8,548 nt of DNA from JAYWGN01 sp043778255 (GCA_043778255.1 JAYWGN010000018.1:1-8548); one strand, 5' to 3'; shown: positions 1 to 7,258, counted from the first letter of the stretch. Made by a program: numbers and translations. Notes: generated by a model not told the origin, from the letters alone.

Positions 1-1
1 T

Positions 2-2230
2 ACCAAAGTAGTAGCCGACCTTAAAGCTAATACAGGTAAGGCTTTGGTTATAAGCGGCAGTAACGATGTAAATGTACAAATACTTGTAAATGCTATTAAC
101 AATGCAATAGGTGCTTATGGCAATACAATTGATTTTACAACTGTCAACAATTGTTACCAAGGCGACGATGCAGCCTTAAAAGCATTGGTGGATGATATGA
201 ATGCGGGCAAAATAGGGGCTTTACTTATTAACGGTGTAAACCCTGCTTATAGCTATTACGATGCAAAAGCATTTACCGAAGGGTTAAAAAAAGTAAAATT
301 AACCGTATCGTTTAATGAAAAGAAAGACGAAACAGCTGCACTTTGCAAATACATAATACCCGACCACCATTACTTAGAAAGTTGGGGCGATGCCGAACCA
401 AAAACAGGTTATACAAGTTTTATACAACCTACTATACACCCCTTATTCAAAACACGAAATTACCAAACCTCATTACTCAAATGGGCAGGTAATAATGTGG
501 AATATGCAACTTACTTTAAAACGTACTGGACTGCCAAATTAGGTGGTCAATCACAGTTGGATACTACCTTGCAAGAAGGCTTAATAGAGCCAAAAGCTTT
601 GGTAGCCACAAGTACAGCATTTAACGGCGCAGCCGTTGCCGATGCTACCGCAAAAGCTACAGCCGTTACAGGTGGTGGTATTGAAGTGGTACTATATCAA
701 AAAACTGCACTTGGCGACGGTAGGTATGCCAACAACCCTTGGCTACAAGAAATGCCCGACCCAATTACCAAAGCCACTTGGGATAACTACTTTATAGTAG
801 GTGCCAAAACGGCCAAAACACTCAATATTGACTTTACCGATAAAGATTACGAATACCGACCCGAAAAACCAAACTTTACATTAACCGTACCGGGCAAACC
901 AGCACTTACATTACCCGTATTGGTAATACCAGGAGCAGCCGAAAATGTGGTAGCCGTAGCACTAGGTTATGGCCGTAGCGAAAATATTGGCTTAGCGGCT
1001 AAAGACTCAGGCAAAAACGTATTTAACCTAACTACCTACAATGGTACTAGCATACAGTATAATGTAGCTAACGCTAAAATAGAAAAGGCAAGTGGTAGCT
1101 ACCAAGTAGCTCAAAACCAAGTACACAATTACTACGAAGACAGATTTGAAGTAGTAAAAGAAAGAACATTAGAAGATGCCATTAGCCACCCCGACCATAT
1201 AATTGATGAAAGAGTAGAAGAATTTGCTAACTTTTTTGCTAACGATGAACTAACCGAAGCAGAAAAGAAAAACCCTAATGCATTATTTGCAAAGTTTAGA
1301 AAAAAGGCAACCCTTTACCCCGACTATGCTGAGGATAGAGCCATACATTGGGGTATGAGTATTGACCTTAACAGCTGTTATGGCTGTGGGGCTTGTGTAG
1401 TAGCTTGTAATGCCGAAAACAATGTATCGGTAGTAGGCAAAACCGAAGTTACAAGGGGCCACGATATGCATTGGCTACGTATTGACCGTTATTTCAGTAG
1501 CAATATTGACGAAAAAGATGCCGATAATGTAGATGTAGTATTTACCCCAACTATGTGCCAACATTGCGATAATGCACCTTGCGAAAATGTATGCCCAGTA
1601 GCAGCTACCAACCACAGCAGCGAAGGGCTTAACCAAATGACGTATAACCGCTGTATAGGTACAAGGTATTGTGCTAACAACTGCCCTTATAAAGTACGTA
1701 GGTTTAACTGGGCCGATTATACAGGTGCCGATAGTTTCCCTAATAACCAAGATGCTGCAAGTGGCCTTAGCCCAATTGTAGTAGAGCAAATGAACGATGA
1801 CCTTACTCGTATGGTACTTAACCCCGATGTAACCGTACGTAGCCGAGGTGTTATTGAAAAATGCTCTTTCTGTATACAAAAAATACAAGAAGGTAAGCTT
1901 ACAGCAAAACGTGAAAGCCGTGTACTTGAAGATAAAGACGTGAAAGTAGCCTGTGCCTCAGCTTGTAGTGCTAATGCAATAGTATTTGGCAACATTAAAA
2001 ACGAAAATAGCCAAATAGCCAAAATAAGAGCCGAAGAGCAAAAACAACGAACTTATTATACCTTAGAGCCTTTGCACACTATGAGTAATGTAAATTATTT
2101 GGCAAAAATAAGAAACAAAACTAGCGGTACTATTGCAGGGCTTGAAAAAGAAGAACACCGTGCAGCACACCATGAGGCAGGTGCAGGTGAGCATAAAGAA
2201 GCTACAAAAGAAGCAGCAGGAGGGCATTAA
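2..2230 (+). CDS. actB: ActB, Fe-S subunit of Alternative Complex III (5' partial)
   Basis: Periplasm-facing iron-sulfur subunit of Alternative Complex III; it takes electrons from quinol oxidised at ActC and relays them to the haem subunits. The frame is open to the left edge, so the gene begins outside; the TTG at 44 is not a credible start. 742 residues remain of a family usually near 1000. Residues 1 to about 390 are the C-terminal part of a molybdopterin-oxidoreductase-like domain, which in this family carries no molybdenum cofactor. Residues from about 450 form a ferredoxin domain of the NrfC/PsrB type: C459-x2-C-x2-C-x3-C469, C519-x2-C-x4-C-x3-C531, C551/C557/C561 and C621-x2-C624 with C651-x3-C655. 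Thr554 (CIGTRYC) sits where NrfC/DmsB relatives have a cysteine, consistent with the known three [4Fe-4S] plus one [3Fe-4S] content. The protein ends in a His/Glu/Ala-rich tail (about 715-742). Residue numbers count from base 2. Identification is secure. Confidence 0.95.
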   Translation, partial: TKVVADLKANTGKALVISGSNDVNVQILVNAINNAIGAYGNTIDFTTVNNCYQGDDAALKALVDDMNAGKIGALLINGVNPAYSYYDAKAFTEGLKKVKLTVSFNEKKDETAALCKYIIPDHHYLESWGDAEPKTGYTSFIQPTIHPLFKTRNYQTSLLKWAGNNVEYATYFKTYWTAKLGGQSQLDTTLQEGLIEPKALVATSTAFNGAAVADATAKATAVTGGGIEVVLYQKTALGDGRYANNPWLQEMPDPITKATWDNYFIVGAKTAKTLNIDFTDKDYEYRPEKPNFTLTVPGKPALTLPVLVIPGAAENVVAVALGYGRSENIGLAAKDSGKNVFNLTTYNGTSIQYNVANAKIEKASGSYQVAQNQVHNYYEDRFEVVKERTLEDAISHPDHIIDERVEEFANFFANDELTEAEKKNPNALFAKFRKKATLYPDYAEDRAIHWGMSIDLNSCYGCGACVVACNAENNVSVVGKTEVTRGHDMHWLRIDRYFSSNIDEKDADNVDVVFTPTMCQHCDNAPCENVCPVAATNHSSEGLNQMTYNRCIGTRYCANNCPYKVRRFNWADYTGADSFPNNQDAASGLSPIVVEQMNDDLTRMVLNPDVTVRSRGVIEKCSFCIQKIQEGKLTAKRESRVLEDKDVKVACASACSANAIVFGNIKNENSQIAKIRAEEQKQRTYYTLEPLHTMSNVNYLAKIRNKTSGTIAGLEKEEHRAAHHEAGAGEHKEATKEAAGGH

Positions 2231-2237
2231 AAAAAAC

Positions 2238-2247
2238 CAGAAAAAAT
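2238..2247 (+). repeat. Left copy of 10-bp direct repeat flanking the insert
   Basis: CAGAAAAAAT, identical to 4341-4350; extended leftwards 13 of 14 bases match (2234-2247 against 4337-4350). It starts 8 nt after the actB stop. It supplies the A-rich leader and the first two bases of the lipoprotein ATG (2246-2248), so translation of the inserted gene appears to use the target's own sequence. Confidence 0.6.
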
Positions 2248-3793
2248 GAAACTAAAAATATTAAAATTATTTATTCTTTTTCTCAGTTTGACAAACTGTA
2301 AAAAAAATTTTCACGATTATAATGAAGATTATGAGGTATTGTTAAATGCATTCTTTGAAGTAAAATCCAATTTAAAAACAGAAAATTTGGAAATTTTAAA
2401 TAAAATCAAAGCTTATAATACTCAAACAGAATTCGTAAGTAAAATACCAAAAAATTCAGGAATTCCAATATGGAATAAATTAATAAAAACAACAAATTCT
2501 TTAAATAGATTTTCTAACAATCAAGAAAATACTTATTTAGTTCCACTTACAAATGACAATATTAGTTTAAGTTCTATTATGATATTTAAAGAAAAAAATG
2601 ATAACTTAGAATTAAAAAAAATGTTTACTAATCAATCTTTTTTAGCTGATGTAATGAACAGTCAAATTGGCAAATTAGATAAACAAAAGCAGCTTAATTT
2701 ATTTATGTTTGTTGATTATTTAACATTTGGCAATAAAATTTTTAAGAGTATCCCTAAAAGCCTTACAGATATTTCTTTTCCTCAAACAATTAGAAATACT
2801 ACAAATATTTACATTGATACAGTATTAGTCAAAAAAAACAATTCCACTTCATTTGCAATAGAAAACTGTTGGAGTATTAATGTGAACGTTCAAGTTTGTG
2901 GTTCTGAATCAATATGTGGAGGTAATTGTGATTGGAATTCTCCAAGTGGTTGTTCTTGGGTTTGCTGTTATTCTGAAACTCAAACCTTGGAAGTTTGTTC
3001 CTCAACAGAAATAGTTACAGGAGGGTTAACTTTACCAAGTTTTCAAATGGGATCAGGAGGTGGTGGGGGTGGTGGAGGAAGCAGTCAATTAAACCAATGC
3101 AATGCTGCTTGGTATAGGAAAGATGGACCGCCGTGTGAATTTAACGGGTTAGACCCTAATGATAACGACAATATTGATTGTGATCCGTTTATTACAACTT
3201 TAAGAAACAACACAGCTTTTACAAGCAGGTTTGCAACTCTTAATACAGCTGATATTTTAGATTTGCCATTTGAGCATGGACACTTCGTAAATGACTTAGC
3301 AACCAATAGCTTTACAAATGAACAAGGATCAATTGGTGACCCCAATATATTATGGAATTTAAATTTTGGACAAAAGATTATGGGAATGTTACATAGTCAT
3401 TATGGAAGTTTAAATTCTATGTTTTCACCTGGCGATATTTTCGCAATGAGTCAAATGTATGTATATGGATATGTATCGGATACTACTAATTTCTTTTTTG
3501 GTCTAACTAGTCGTAATGGCGACCCTTATTTAATAAAGGTTGCAAATACACAAAAATTTAGGAAGTTTGCTGAAAAAGTAATTAAAAATGAGAAAGAAAA
3601 TAATTTTTCTTCAAAATATGCTAGAAAATTTAATTTTCAAAATAATGATTTGAACATTGTTAATTTTTTTGATATGTTAAGTGATATTGAATCAAAAGAT
3701 TGTATGGATATGTATGAAGGAAATGTGGAATGCAATGAATGGACAAAAATATCTGTTAGCAATAAAATTGTTCATAAAAATAAATGTAATTAA
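2246..3793 (+). CDS. Lipoprotein with Cys-rich module, poly-Gly linker and JAMM/MPN+-like putative metalloprotease domain
   Basis: Not part of the respiratory complex. The 515-residue protein starts with a basic, hydrophobic signal ending in the lipobox LTNC (Cys18), so it is predicted to be a lipid-anchored envelope protein. Residues 19 to about 195 are Asn/Lys/Ile-rich with no domain I recognise. Residues 208-251 hold eight cysteines, suggesting disulfides or metal binding outside the cytoplasm. Eight glycines (271-278) then form a flexible linker. The C-terminal domain contains H383-S-H385-x8-S394-x2-D397, close to the JAMM/MPN+ zinc-protease motif HxHx(7-10)SxxD. A possible upstream catalytic Glu is E343 (FEHGH), 40 residues before the first His. 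The protease call is inferred from this motif alone; target and activity are unknown. The start is the first ATG after actB (15-nt gap). The gene is markedly more AT-rich than actB and is followed after 2 nt by the next gene, which suggests a co-transferred pair. Confidence 0.8.
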   Translation: MKLKILKLFILFLSLTNCKKNFHDYNEDYEVLLNAFFEVKSNLKTENLEILNKIKAYNTQTEFVSKIPKNSGIPIWNKLIKTTNSLNRFSNNQENTYLVPLTNDNISLSSIMIFKEKNDNLELKKMFTNQSFLADVMNSQIGKLDKQKQLNLFMFVDYLTFGNKIFKSIPKSLTDISFPQTIRNTTNIYIDTVLVKKNNSTSFAIENCWSINVNVQVCGSESICGGNCDWNSPSGCSWVCCYSETQTLEVCSSTEIVTGGLTLPSFQMGSGGGGGGGGSSQLNQCNAAWYRKDGPPCEFNGLDPNDNDNIDCDPFITTLRNNTAFTSRFATLNTADILDLPFEHGHFVNDLATNSFTNEQGSIGDPNILWNLNFGQKIMGMLHSHYGSLNSMFSPGDIFAMSQMYVYGYVSDTTNFFFGLTSRNGDPYLIKVANTQKFRKFAEKVIKNEKENNFSSKYARKFNFQNNDLNIVNFFDMLSDIESKDCMDMYEGNVECNEWTKISVSNKIVHKNKCN

Positions 3794-3795
3794 CT

Positions 3796-4332
3796 ATGAA
3801 ATTTAAACTAATTTTTTTCATAATTTTTCTTACTGCTATAAATTCATATAGTCAAACTACTTTAAAGTATGATACTTGTTCATACATTAAAAAGTTTGAA
3901 GGAAACTGGATGTATGCTAATGGTGATGACACAATTAGGGTTTCACTTCGATATGCAAGGGTTTGCTATCCAAACATGAATTTTATTAATGATTTCATTT
4001 TTGGTTGGCATGAATATAAAAAAGGAAATATTATAGTAGAAAGCAATTATCAAAATAGAAATGTTCCAATCCTATATTATGATACGTTATCTACAAATAC
4101 TTTTTCAATTAGATTATCAAATAGTTCATTAGATTGCAATTTTTTAAATAAGAAAGCAAGTGGTGCAATTATAGATTACAACCAAGCTAAAGAGTTGCAC
4201 ATTGTTGATATTCAATTAAATCCACTAGGCAATGAAATTACTTGGAAACAATCATTCGCAGAATTTCACGGAATGATTTCACATGCTTATGGTATGACTT
4301 TACCCAAACAGTTTAAATTAAAAAAACAATAA
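3796..4332 (+). CDS. Small secreted protein, DUF6705-like
   Basis: Encodes 178 residues beginning with a classical signal peptide (MKFKLIFFIIFLTAINSYS, probable cleavage before Gln20, as is common in Bacteroidota exported proteins); there is no lipobox. The mature part opens with FEGNWMYANGDDTIRVSLR (about 34-52), then NDFIFGWHEYKKGNIIVES (about 65-83). This pattern of a G-x-W strand start, an NGDDT turn and a GWHEY repeat resembles the beta-rich, lipocalin-like DUF6705 proteins that recur in Flavobacteriia. I make that match from memory of the family, so it is moderate. Function is unknown. The gene lies 2 nt after the lipoprotein gene, shares its AT-rich composition, and both are exported, so it may be a partner, inhibitor or immunity-type companion of that protein. 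That pairing is inference only. It has nothing recognisable in common with ACIII subunits. Confidence 0.75.
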   Translation: MKFKLIFFIIFLTAINSYSQTTLKYDTCSYIKKFEGNWMYANGDDTIRVSLRYARVCYPNMNFINDFIFGWHEYKKGNIIVESNYQNRNVPILYYDTLSTNTFSIRLSNSSLDCNFLNKKASGAIIDYNQAKELHIVDIQLNPLGNEITWKQSFAEFHGMISHAYGMTLPKQFKLKKQ

Positions 4333-4340
4333 ATTTAAAT

Positions 4341-4350
4341 CAGAAAAAAT
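4341..4350 (+). repeat. Right copy of 10-bp direct repeat flanking the insert
   Basis: CAGAAAAAAT, 8 nt after the stop of the DUF6705-like gene and 50 nt before the actC start. The next base is A rather than G, so no start codon forms here. It matches the copy at 2238-2247 and may be a target-site duplication or the footprint of homologous or site-specific entry. An A-rich 10-mer can arise by chance, so the placement is the stronger argument. Confidence 0.6.
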
Positions 4351-4358
4351 AGTACAAT

Positions 4359-4391
4359 AATTATCAATTATTAATTGCCAATTATCAATTA
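4359..4391 (+). repeat. Two 12-bp AT-rich direct repeats upstream of actC
   Basis: AATTATCAATTA occurs at 4359-4370 and again at 4380-4391, a 21-base period, within the 68-nt spacer before actC. Bacteroidota intergenic regions often carry such ATTATCAATT runs, and function is unknown. No clear flavobacterial -7 box (TAnnTTTG) was seen in the spacer, so I do not call a promoter. Confidence 0.6.
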
Positions 4392-4400
4392 ACATAAATT

Positions 4401-5843
4401 ATGTCATTAATAAAATACGAATCGCAACTAAGAGAACCATTGGTGGACGGTAACAAAGATTACCACCAAGTTACCGAAGATATTTGCCGACCTATAGAAG
4501 CAAAACCAACATTTAGTTGGAGGGTTGGTTTTATTATATCTACATTATTGTTAGCATTTGGTGTACTCTCTGTTAGCATGGAGGTTATATACGGTATTGG
4601 CAAGTGGAACTTAAATAAAACCATAGGTTGGGGTTGGGATATTACTAACTTTGTATGGTGGGTTGGTATTGGCCATGCTGGTACGCTTATTTCTGCTATA
4701 TTATTACTATTCCGCCAAGGTTGGCGTACAGGTGTTAACCGTGCTGCTGAGGCAATGACAATATTTGCCGTAATGTGTGCAGGGCAGTTTCCCATATTTC
4801 ACATGGGTAGAGTGTGGAATGCCTTTTTTGTATTGCCTTACCCTAACACCCGTGGTCCACTATGGGTTAACTTTAATTCCCCACTATTGTGGGATGTATT
4901 TGCCATATCTACTTATTTTACAGTATCCTTATTATTTTGGTACAGTGGTCTTATCCCCGATTTTGCAACGGTAAGAGATAGAGCCAAAACGAAACTTCGT
5001 AAAATGCTATACGGTATGGCTGCATTTGGTTGGACGGGTAGCACCAAGCATTGGCAAAGGCACGAATCATTATCATTAGTATTAGCAGGGCTAAGTACAC
5101 CATTGGTACTTTCGGTGCATACTATTGTAAGTTTCGACTTTGCAACTTCCATAGTACCGGGTTGGCACACTACCATTTTTCCACCTTACTTTGTAGCGGG
5201 TGCCATATTTAGTGGTTTTGCGATGGTGCAAACCCTATTATTAGTAACCCGAAAAACCCTAGGGTTAGAGGACTATATAACAGTAGGACATATAGAAGCA
5301 ATGAATAAAGTAATAGTACTTACAGGTTCTATTGTAGGTTGTGCTTACCTAACGGAGTTATTTATAGCTTGGTACGGACAAAATAAATATGAAGATTTTG
5401 CCTTTTTTAAAAACAGATTAGACCTTAACAGCCCTTACGGTTGGAGTTATTGGTTAATGATGGCTTGTAACGTAATATCACCACAAATATTTTGGAGTAG
5501 CAAAATGAGGAGAAACTTAACCGTTACCTTCTTTATGAGTATTATTGTAAATATTGGTATGTGGTTCGAAAGGTTTGTTATTATAGTTACATCAGTGTAT
5601 AGAGACTTTTTGCCAAGCAGTTGGGGTTATTATTACAGCCCTACTATATGGGAGGTTGGTTTTTATATGGGTACATTTGGGTTATTCTTTACTTGTTATT
5701 TCTTGTTTGTAAAGTATTTTCCGGTAATAGCAATTGCCGAAATCAAATATGTATTAAAGCAAACTGGCGAAAATTATAAAAACGAAATGAGCGAATTGGA
5801 CAGGATGAAAGTAGATACATTTGCACATGAAGTAGCACATTAA
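4401..5843 (+). CDS. actC: ActC, NrfD/PsrC-like membrane subunit of Alternative Complex III
   Basis: Polytopic inner-membrane subunit that, with ActB, forms the main quinol-oxidising module of ACIII. The 480-residue length and about ten hydrophobic segments (near 43-64, 83-104, 114-135, 160-182, 223-244, 262-283, 303-325, 347-366, 374-397 and 418-440) fit the NrfD family. Family-typical stretches visible are EVIYGIGKWN, WWVGIGHAGTLISAILLLFRQ, FPIFHMGRVW, HTIVSFDFATSIVPGWHTTIFPPYFVAGAIFSG-like sequence around 240-271, and MWFERFVI near 387. Candidate quinol-pocket and proton-path residues in the membrane are H92, H134, D165, H240 and D246; these are picked by position and chemistry, not measured. 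The ATG at 4401 gives the usual ActC N-terminus (YESQLREPLV). It is separated from actB by the two-gene insert but otherwise intact, so the complex should still assemble if transcription reads through. Confidence 0.95.
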   Translation: MSLIKYESQLREPLVDGNKDYHQVTEDICRPIEAKPTFSWRVGFIISTLLLAFGVLSVSMEVIYGIGKWNLNKTIGWGWDITNFVWWVGIGHAGTLISAILLLFRQGWRTGVNRAAEAMTIFAVMCAGQFPIFHMGRVWNAFFVLPYPNTRGPLWVNFNSPLLWDVFAISTYFTVSLLFWYSGLIPDFATVRDRAKTKLRKMLYGMAAFGWTGSTKHWQRHESLSLVLAGLSTPLVLSVHTIVSFDFATSIVPGWHTTIFPPYFVAGAIFSGFAMVQTLLLVTRKTLGLEDYITVGHIEAMNKVIVLTGSIVGCAYLTELFIAWYGQNKYEDFAFFKNRLDLNSPYGWSYWLMMACNVISPQIFWSSKMRRNLTVTFFMSIIVNIGMWFERFVIIVTSVYRDFLPSSWGYYYSPTIWEVGFYMGTFGLFFTCYFLFVKYFPVIAIAEIKYVLKQTGENYKNEMSELDRMKVDTFAHEVAH

Positions 5844-5877
5844 AATAATAGTAATTATTAATAAATAATTAAAAAAA

Positions 5878-6465
5878 ATGAGTAGTAAAAAATTTGTAGT
5901 AGCAACATTTGACGATGAGAAAGTACTGTTTCCTGCGGTAAAAAATGTACGTAAATCGGGGCTTAAAATACACGATGTATATACACCCTTTGCTGTACAT
6001 GGGCTTGACCACGAAATGGGCCTTAGAGATACAAGCATACACACAGCAGGATTTATATACGGTATATCAGGTACTACATTTGCACTTACATTTATGAGTT
6101 GGGTGTTTACTAAAGATTGGCCAATTAACTTTGGCGGTAAGCCATTTTGGAGTTTACCTGCATTTATCCCTATTACATTTGAACTTACCGTGCTATTTGC
6201 AGCAGTAGGTATGGTACTTACATTCTGCTATATATGCCAATTAGCACCATTTGTAAAAAAACACCACTTTCATGCCAGAGCAACTGATGATTTGTTTGTA
6301 ATGGCAATTGAGTGCAATAGCAAATCAAATATTGAGGATATACAAAGCAAGTTAACAGGCTTAGGGGCTTTGGAAGTAAATGTACAAAATGCCGAAACGG
6401 GTTGGTGGTTTGGACGATACGATAAAAAAGATGTATTATATAAAGAAACCGTTGCTGCAGCTTAA
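5878..6465 (+). CDS. actD: ActD, DUF3341 membrane subunit of Alternative Complex III
   Basis: Small membrane subunit (195 residues) that is a structural part of ACIII and carries no cofactor. The hallmark of the DUF3341 family, YTPFAVHGLDHEMGLRDT, is at residues 35-52. Two transmembrane helices follow at about 56-77 and 97-120, then a soluble C-terminal domain ending in the conserved GWWFGRYD (175-182). The N-terminal 50 residues and the C-terminal part both look like ferredoxin-fold-sized cytoplasmic modules around the helix hairpin. The ATG lies 34 nt after the actC stop behind an A-rich leader, and actE follows after 19 nt, consistent with one transcript. Confidence 0.95.
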   Translation: MSSKKFVVATFDDEKVLFPAVKNVRKSGLKIHDVYTPFAVHGLDHEMGLRDTSIHTAGFIYGISGTTFALTFMSWVFTKDWPINFGGKPFWSLPAFIPITFELTVLFAAVGMVLTFCYICQLAPFVKKHHFHARATDDLFVMAIECNSKSNIEDIQSKLTGLGALEVNVQNAETGWWFGRYDKKDVLYKETVAAA

Positions 6466-6484
6466 ACAAACACATTTTACAAAA

Positions 6485-7192
6485 ATGAAACAAATAATAT
6501 TATACACTACAATATGCTTTGCAGCTACAATGTTAGCCACAAGTTGCGATGGCCCTATACGAGAGCCTAATACAGCTTATATGCCCGATATGTACACTAG
6601 CCGAGCAGTAGAAAGTTACCCCAATCTTGACCCCAAATTATTTACCGAAAACGATACGTTTGCCGGTAACAAAATATACTACGATCGTAAGCCCGTACTG
6701 GGTACAGTAAAGCGAGGACAAATGGGAGCTTACCGTGGCACTAACGATAGTATGGGCATAGCCGAAGCTACTGCATACTTAAATCCATTGCCAGATAGCA
6801 TGGAAACTAAATTTGAAAAAACTGAAGGCGAAAGAATATATAAAATATACTGTGGTATATGCCATGGCGAAAAGCTAGATGGTATGGGCCCACTTATAGC
6901 AAGTGGCAAATGGGCAGGTGCGGCAGCTAACCTTATGGACCTAACAAAGTTTGGCCGTACTGTATATGCCGATGGTAGGGTGTTTCATAGTATTACCTAC
7001 GGTAAAAATTCGATGGGTGGCTATGCATCACAATTGAATAATAAGCAACGTTGGATGATAGTAAATTACATACGTACTAAGCAAGCCGTGAAAGAAAAAG
7101 AAGAACTAGCAGCAAAACAACCTGCAAATGCAGATACTACTAGCAAATCAGCAACTAAGGCTGCAGTAACACCTAAAGTAATAACACCATAA
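6485..7192 (+). CDS. actE: ActE, lipid-anchored mono-haem cytochrome c subunit of Alternative Complex III
   Basis: Periplasmic c-type cytochrome that hands electrons from the complex to soluble cytochrome c or to a terminal oxidase. The start chosen is ATG 6485, giving 235 residues: it lies 19 nt after actD and yields a lipoprotein signal (MKQIILYTTICFAATMLATSC) with lipobox LATSC, Cys21. The open frame extends upstream to 6380 but that part overlaps actD and would bury the signal peptide. The family N-terminus follows (MPDMYTSRAVESY, then PVLGTVKRGQMGAYRG). The haem site is C123-GI-C126-H127 (YCGICHG), and the probable axial methionine is M177 in YGKNSMGGYASQL. The last 35 residues or so are Lys/Ala/Thr/Pro-rich and low in complexity, a variable tail. 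One haem motif is what the family has. Confidence 0.95.
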   Translation: MKQIILYTTICFAATMLATSCDGPIREPNTAYMPDMYTSRAVESYPNLDPKLFTENDTFAGNKIYYDRKPVLGTVKRGQMGAYRGTNDSMGIAEATAYLNPLPDSMETKFEKTEGERIYKIYCGICHGEKLDGMGPLIASGKWAGAAANLMDLTKFGRTVYADGRVFHSITYGKNSMGGYASQLNNKQRWMIVNYIRTKQAVKEKEELAAKQPANADTTSKSATKAAVTPKVITP

Positions 7193-7199
7193 CCAAAGC

Positions 7200-7220
7200 A
7201 TTTTTTTTGTAAAAAAAAAT
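7200..7220 (+). repeat. A/T palindrome in the actE-actF spacer
   Basis: A run of A followed by eight T (7200-7208) is complementary to eight A followed by T (7212-7220), with a GTA loop. Nine A/T pairs make a weak hairpin with no GC stem, so it is not a convincing intrinsic terminator. It may be a bent or easily melted element, or simply low-complexity spacer. actF continues the operon 38 nt later. Confidence 0.5.
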
Positions 7221-7258
7221 AAATAAGGAAACTCATTATACAGACAATATTATAAGCA

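Larger units (their letters stand above)
2238..4350 (+). other. Probable acquired two-gene cassette inserted between actB and actC
   Basis: In ACIII operons actC normally follows actB directly. Here the lipoprotein and DUF6705-like genes lie between them, bounded by the perfect repeat CAGAAAAAAT at both ends. Composition changes sharply: bases 2461-2520 and 3601-3660 each have 10 G/C in 60, whereas 1441-1500 has 27 and 6601-6660 has 25. No transposase, integrase, tRNA fragment or terminal inverted repeat is visible, so the means of entry is unknown. Collapsing the repeats would leave a 67-nt actB-actC spacer. Insertion of foreign DNA is an inference from context, composition and repeats. Confidence 0.6.

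Noticed and set aside
44..46. TTG at 44 as the start of actB
   Set aside because: The same frame is open to the window edge and the upstream residues (TKVVADLKANTGKA) continue the domain, so the gene is cut by the window rather than starting here.
1475..1888. Antisense open frame of 137 codons inside actB
   Set aside because: It lies opposite the Fe-S cluster domain, whose cysteine motifs are plainly coded on the + strand; the antisense product shows no recognisable motif and nothing supports its expression.
2238..4350. The insert as an insertion sequence or transposon
   Set aside because: Neither gene resembles a transposase or integrase and no terminal inverted repeats were found at the ends, so it is reported only as a probable cassette.
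4372..4384. Short inverted repeat TAATTG-C-CAATTA as an operator
   Set aside because: Six-base A/T-rich arms around one base are expected often in sequence this AT-rich, and no regulator gene is nearby.
6380..6484. Upstream extension of actE to 6380
   Set aside because: It would overlap actD by 86 bases and place the clear lipoprotein signal peptide internally; ATG 6485 gives signal, lipobox and the usual family length.
7200..7220. A/T palindrome as an intrinsic terminator
   Set aside because: The stem has only A/T pairs with a 3-nt loop and no GC core, and it lies inside the act operon before actF.
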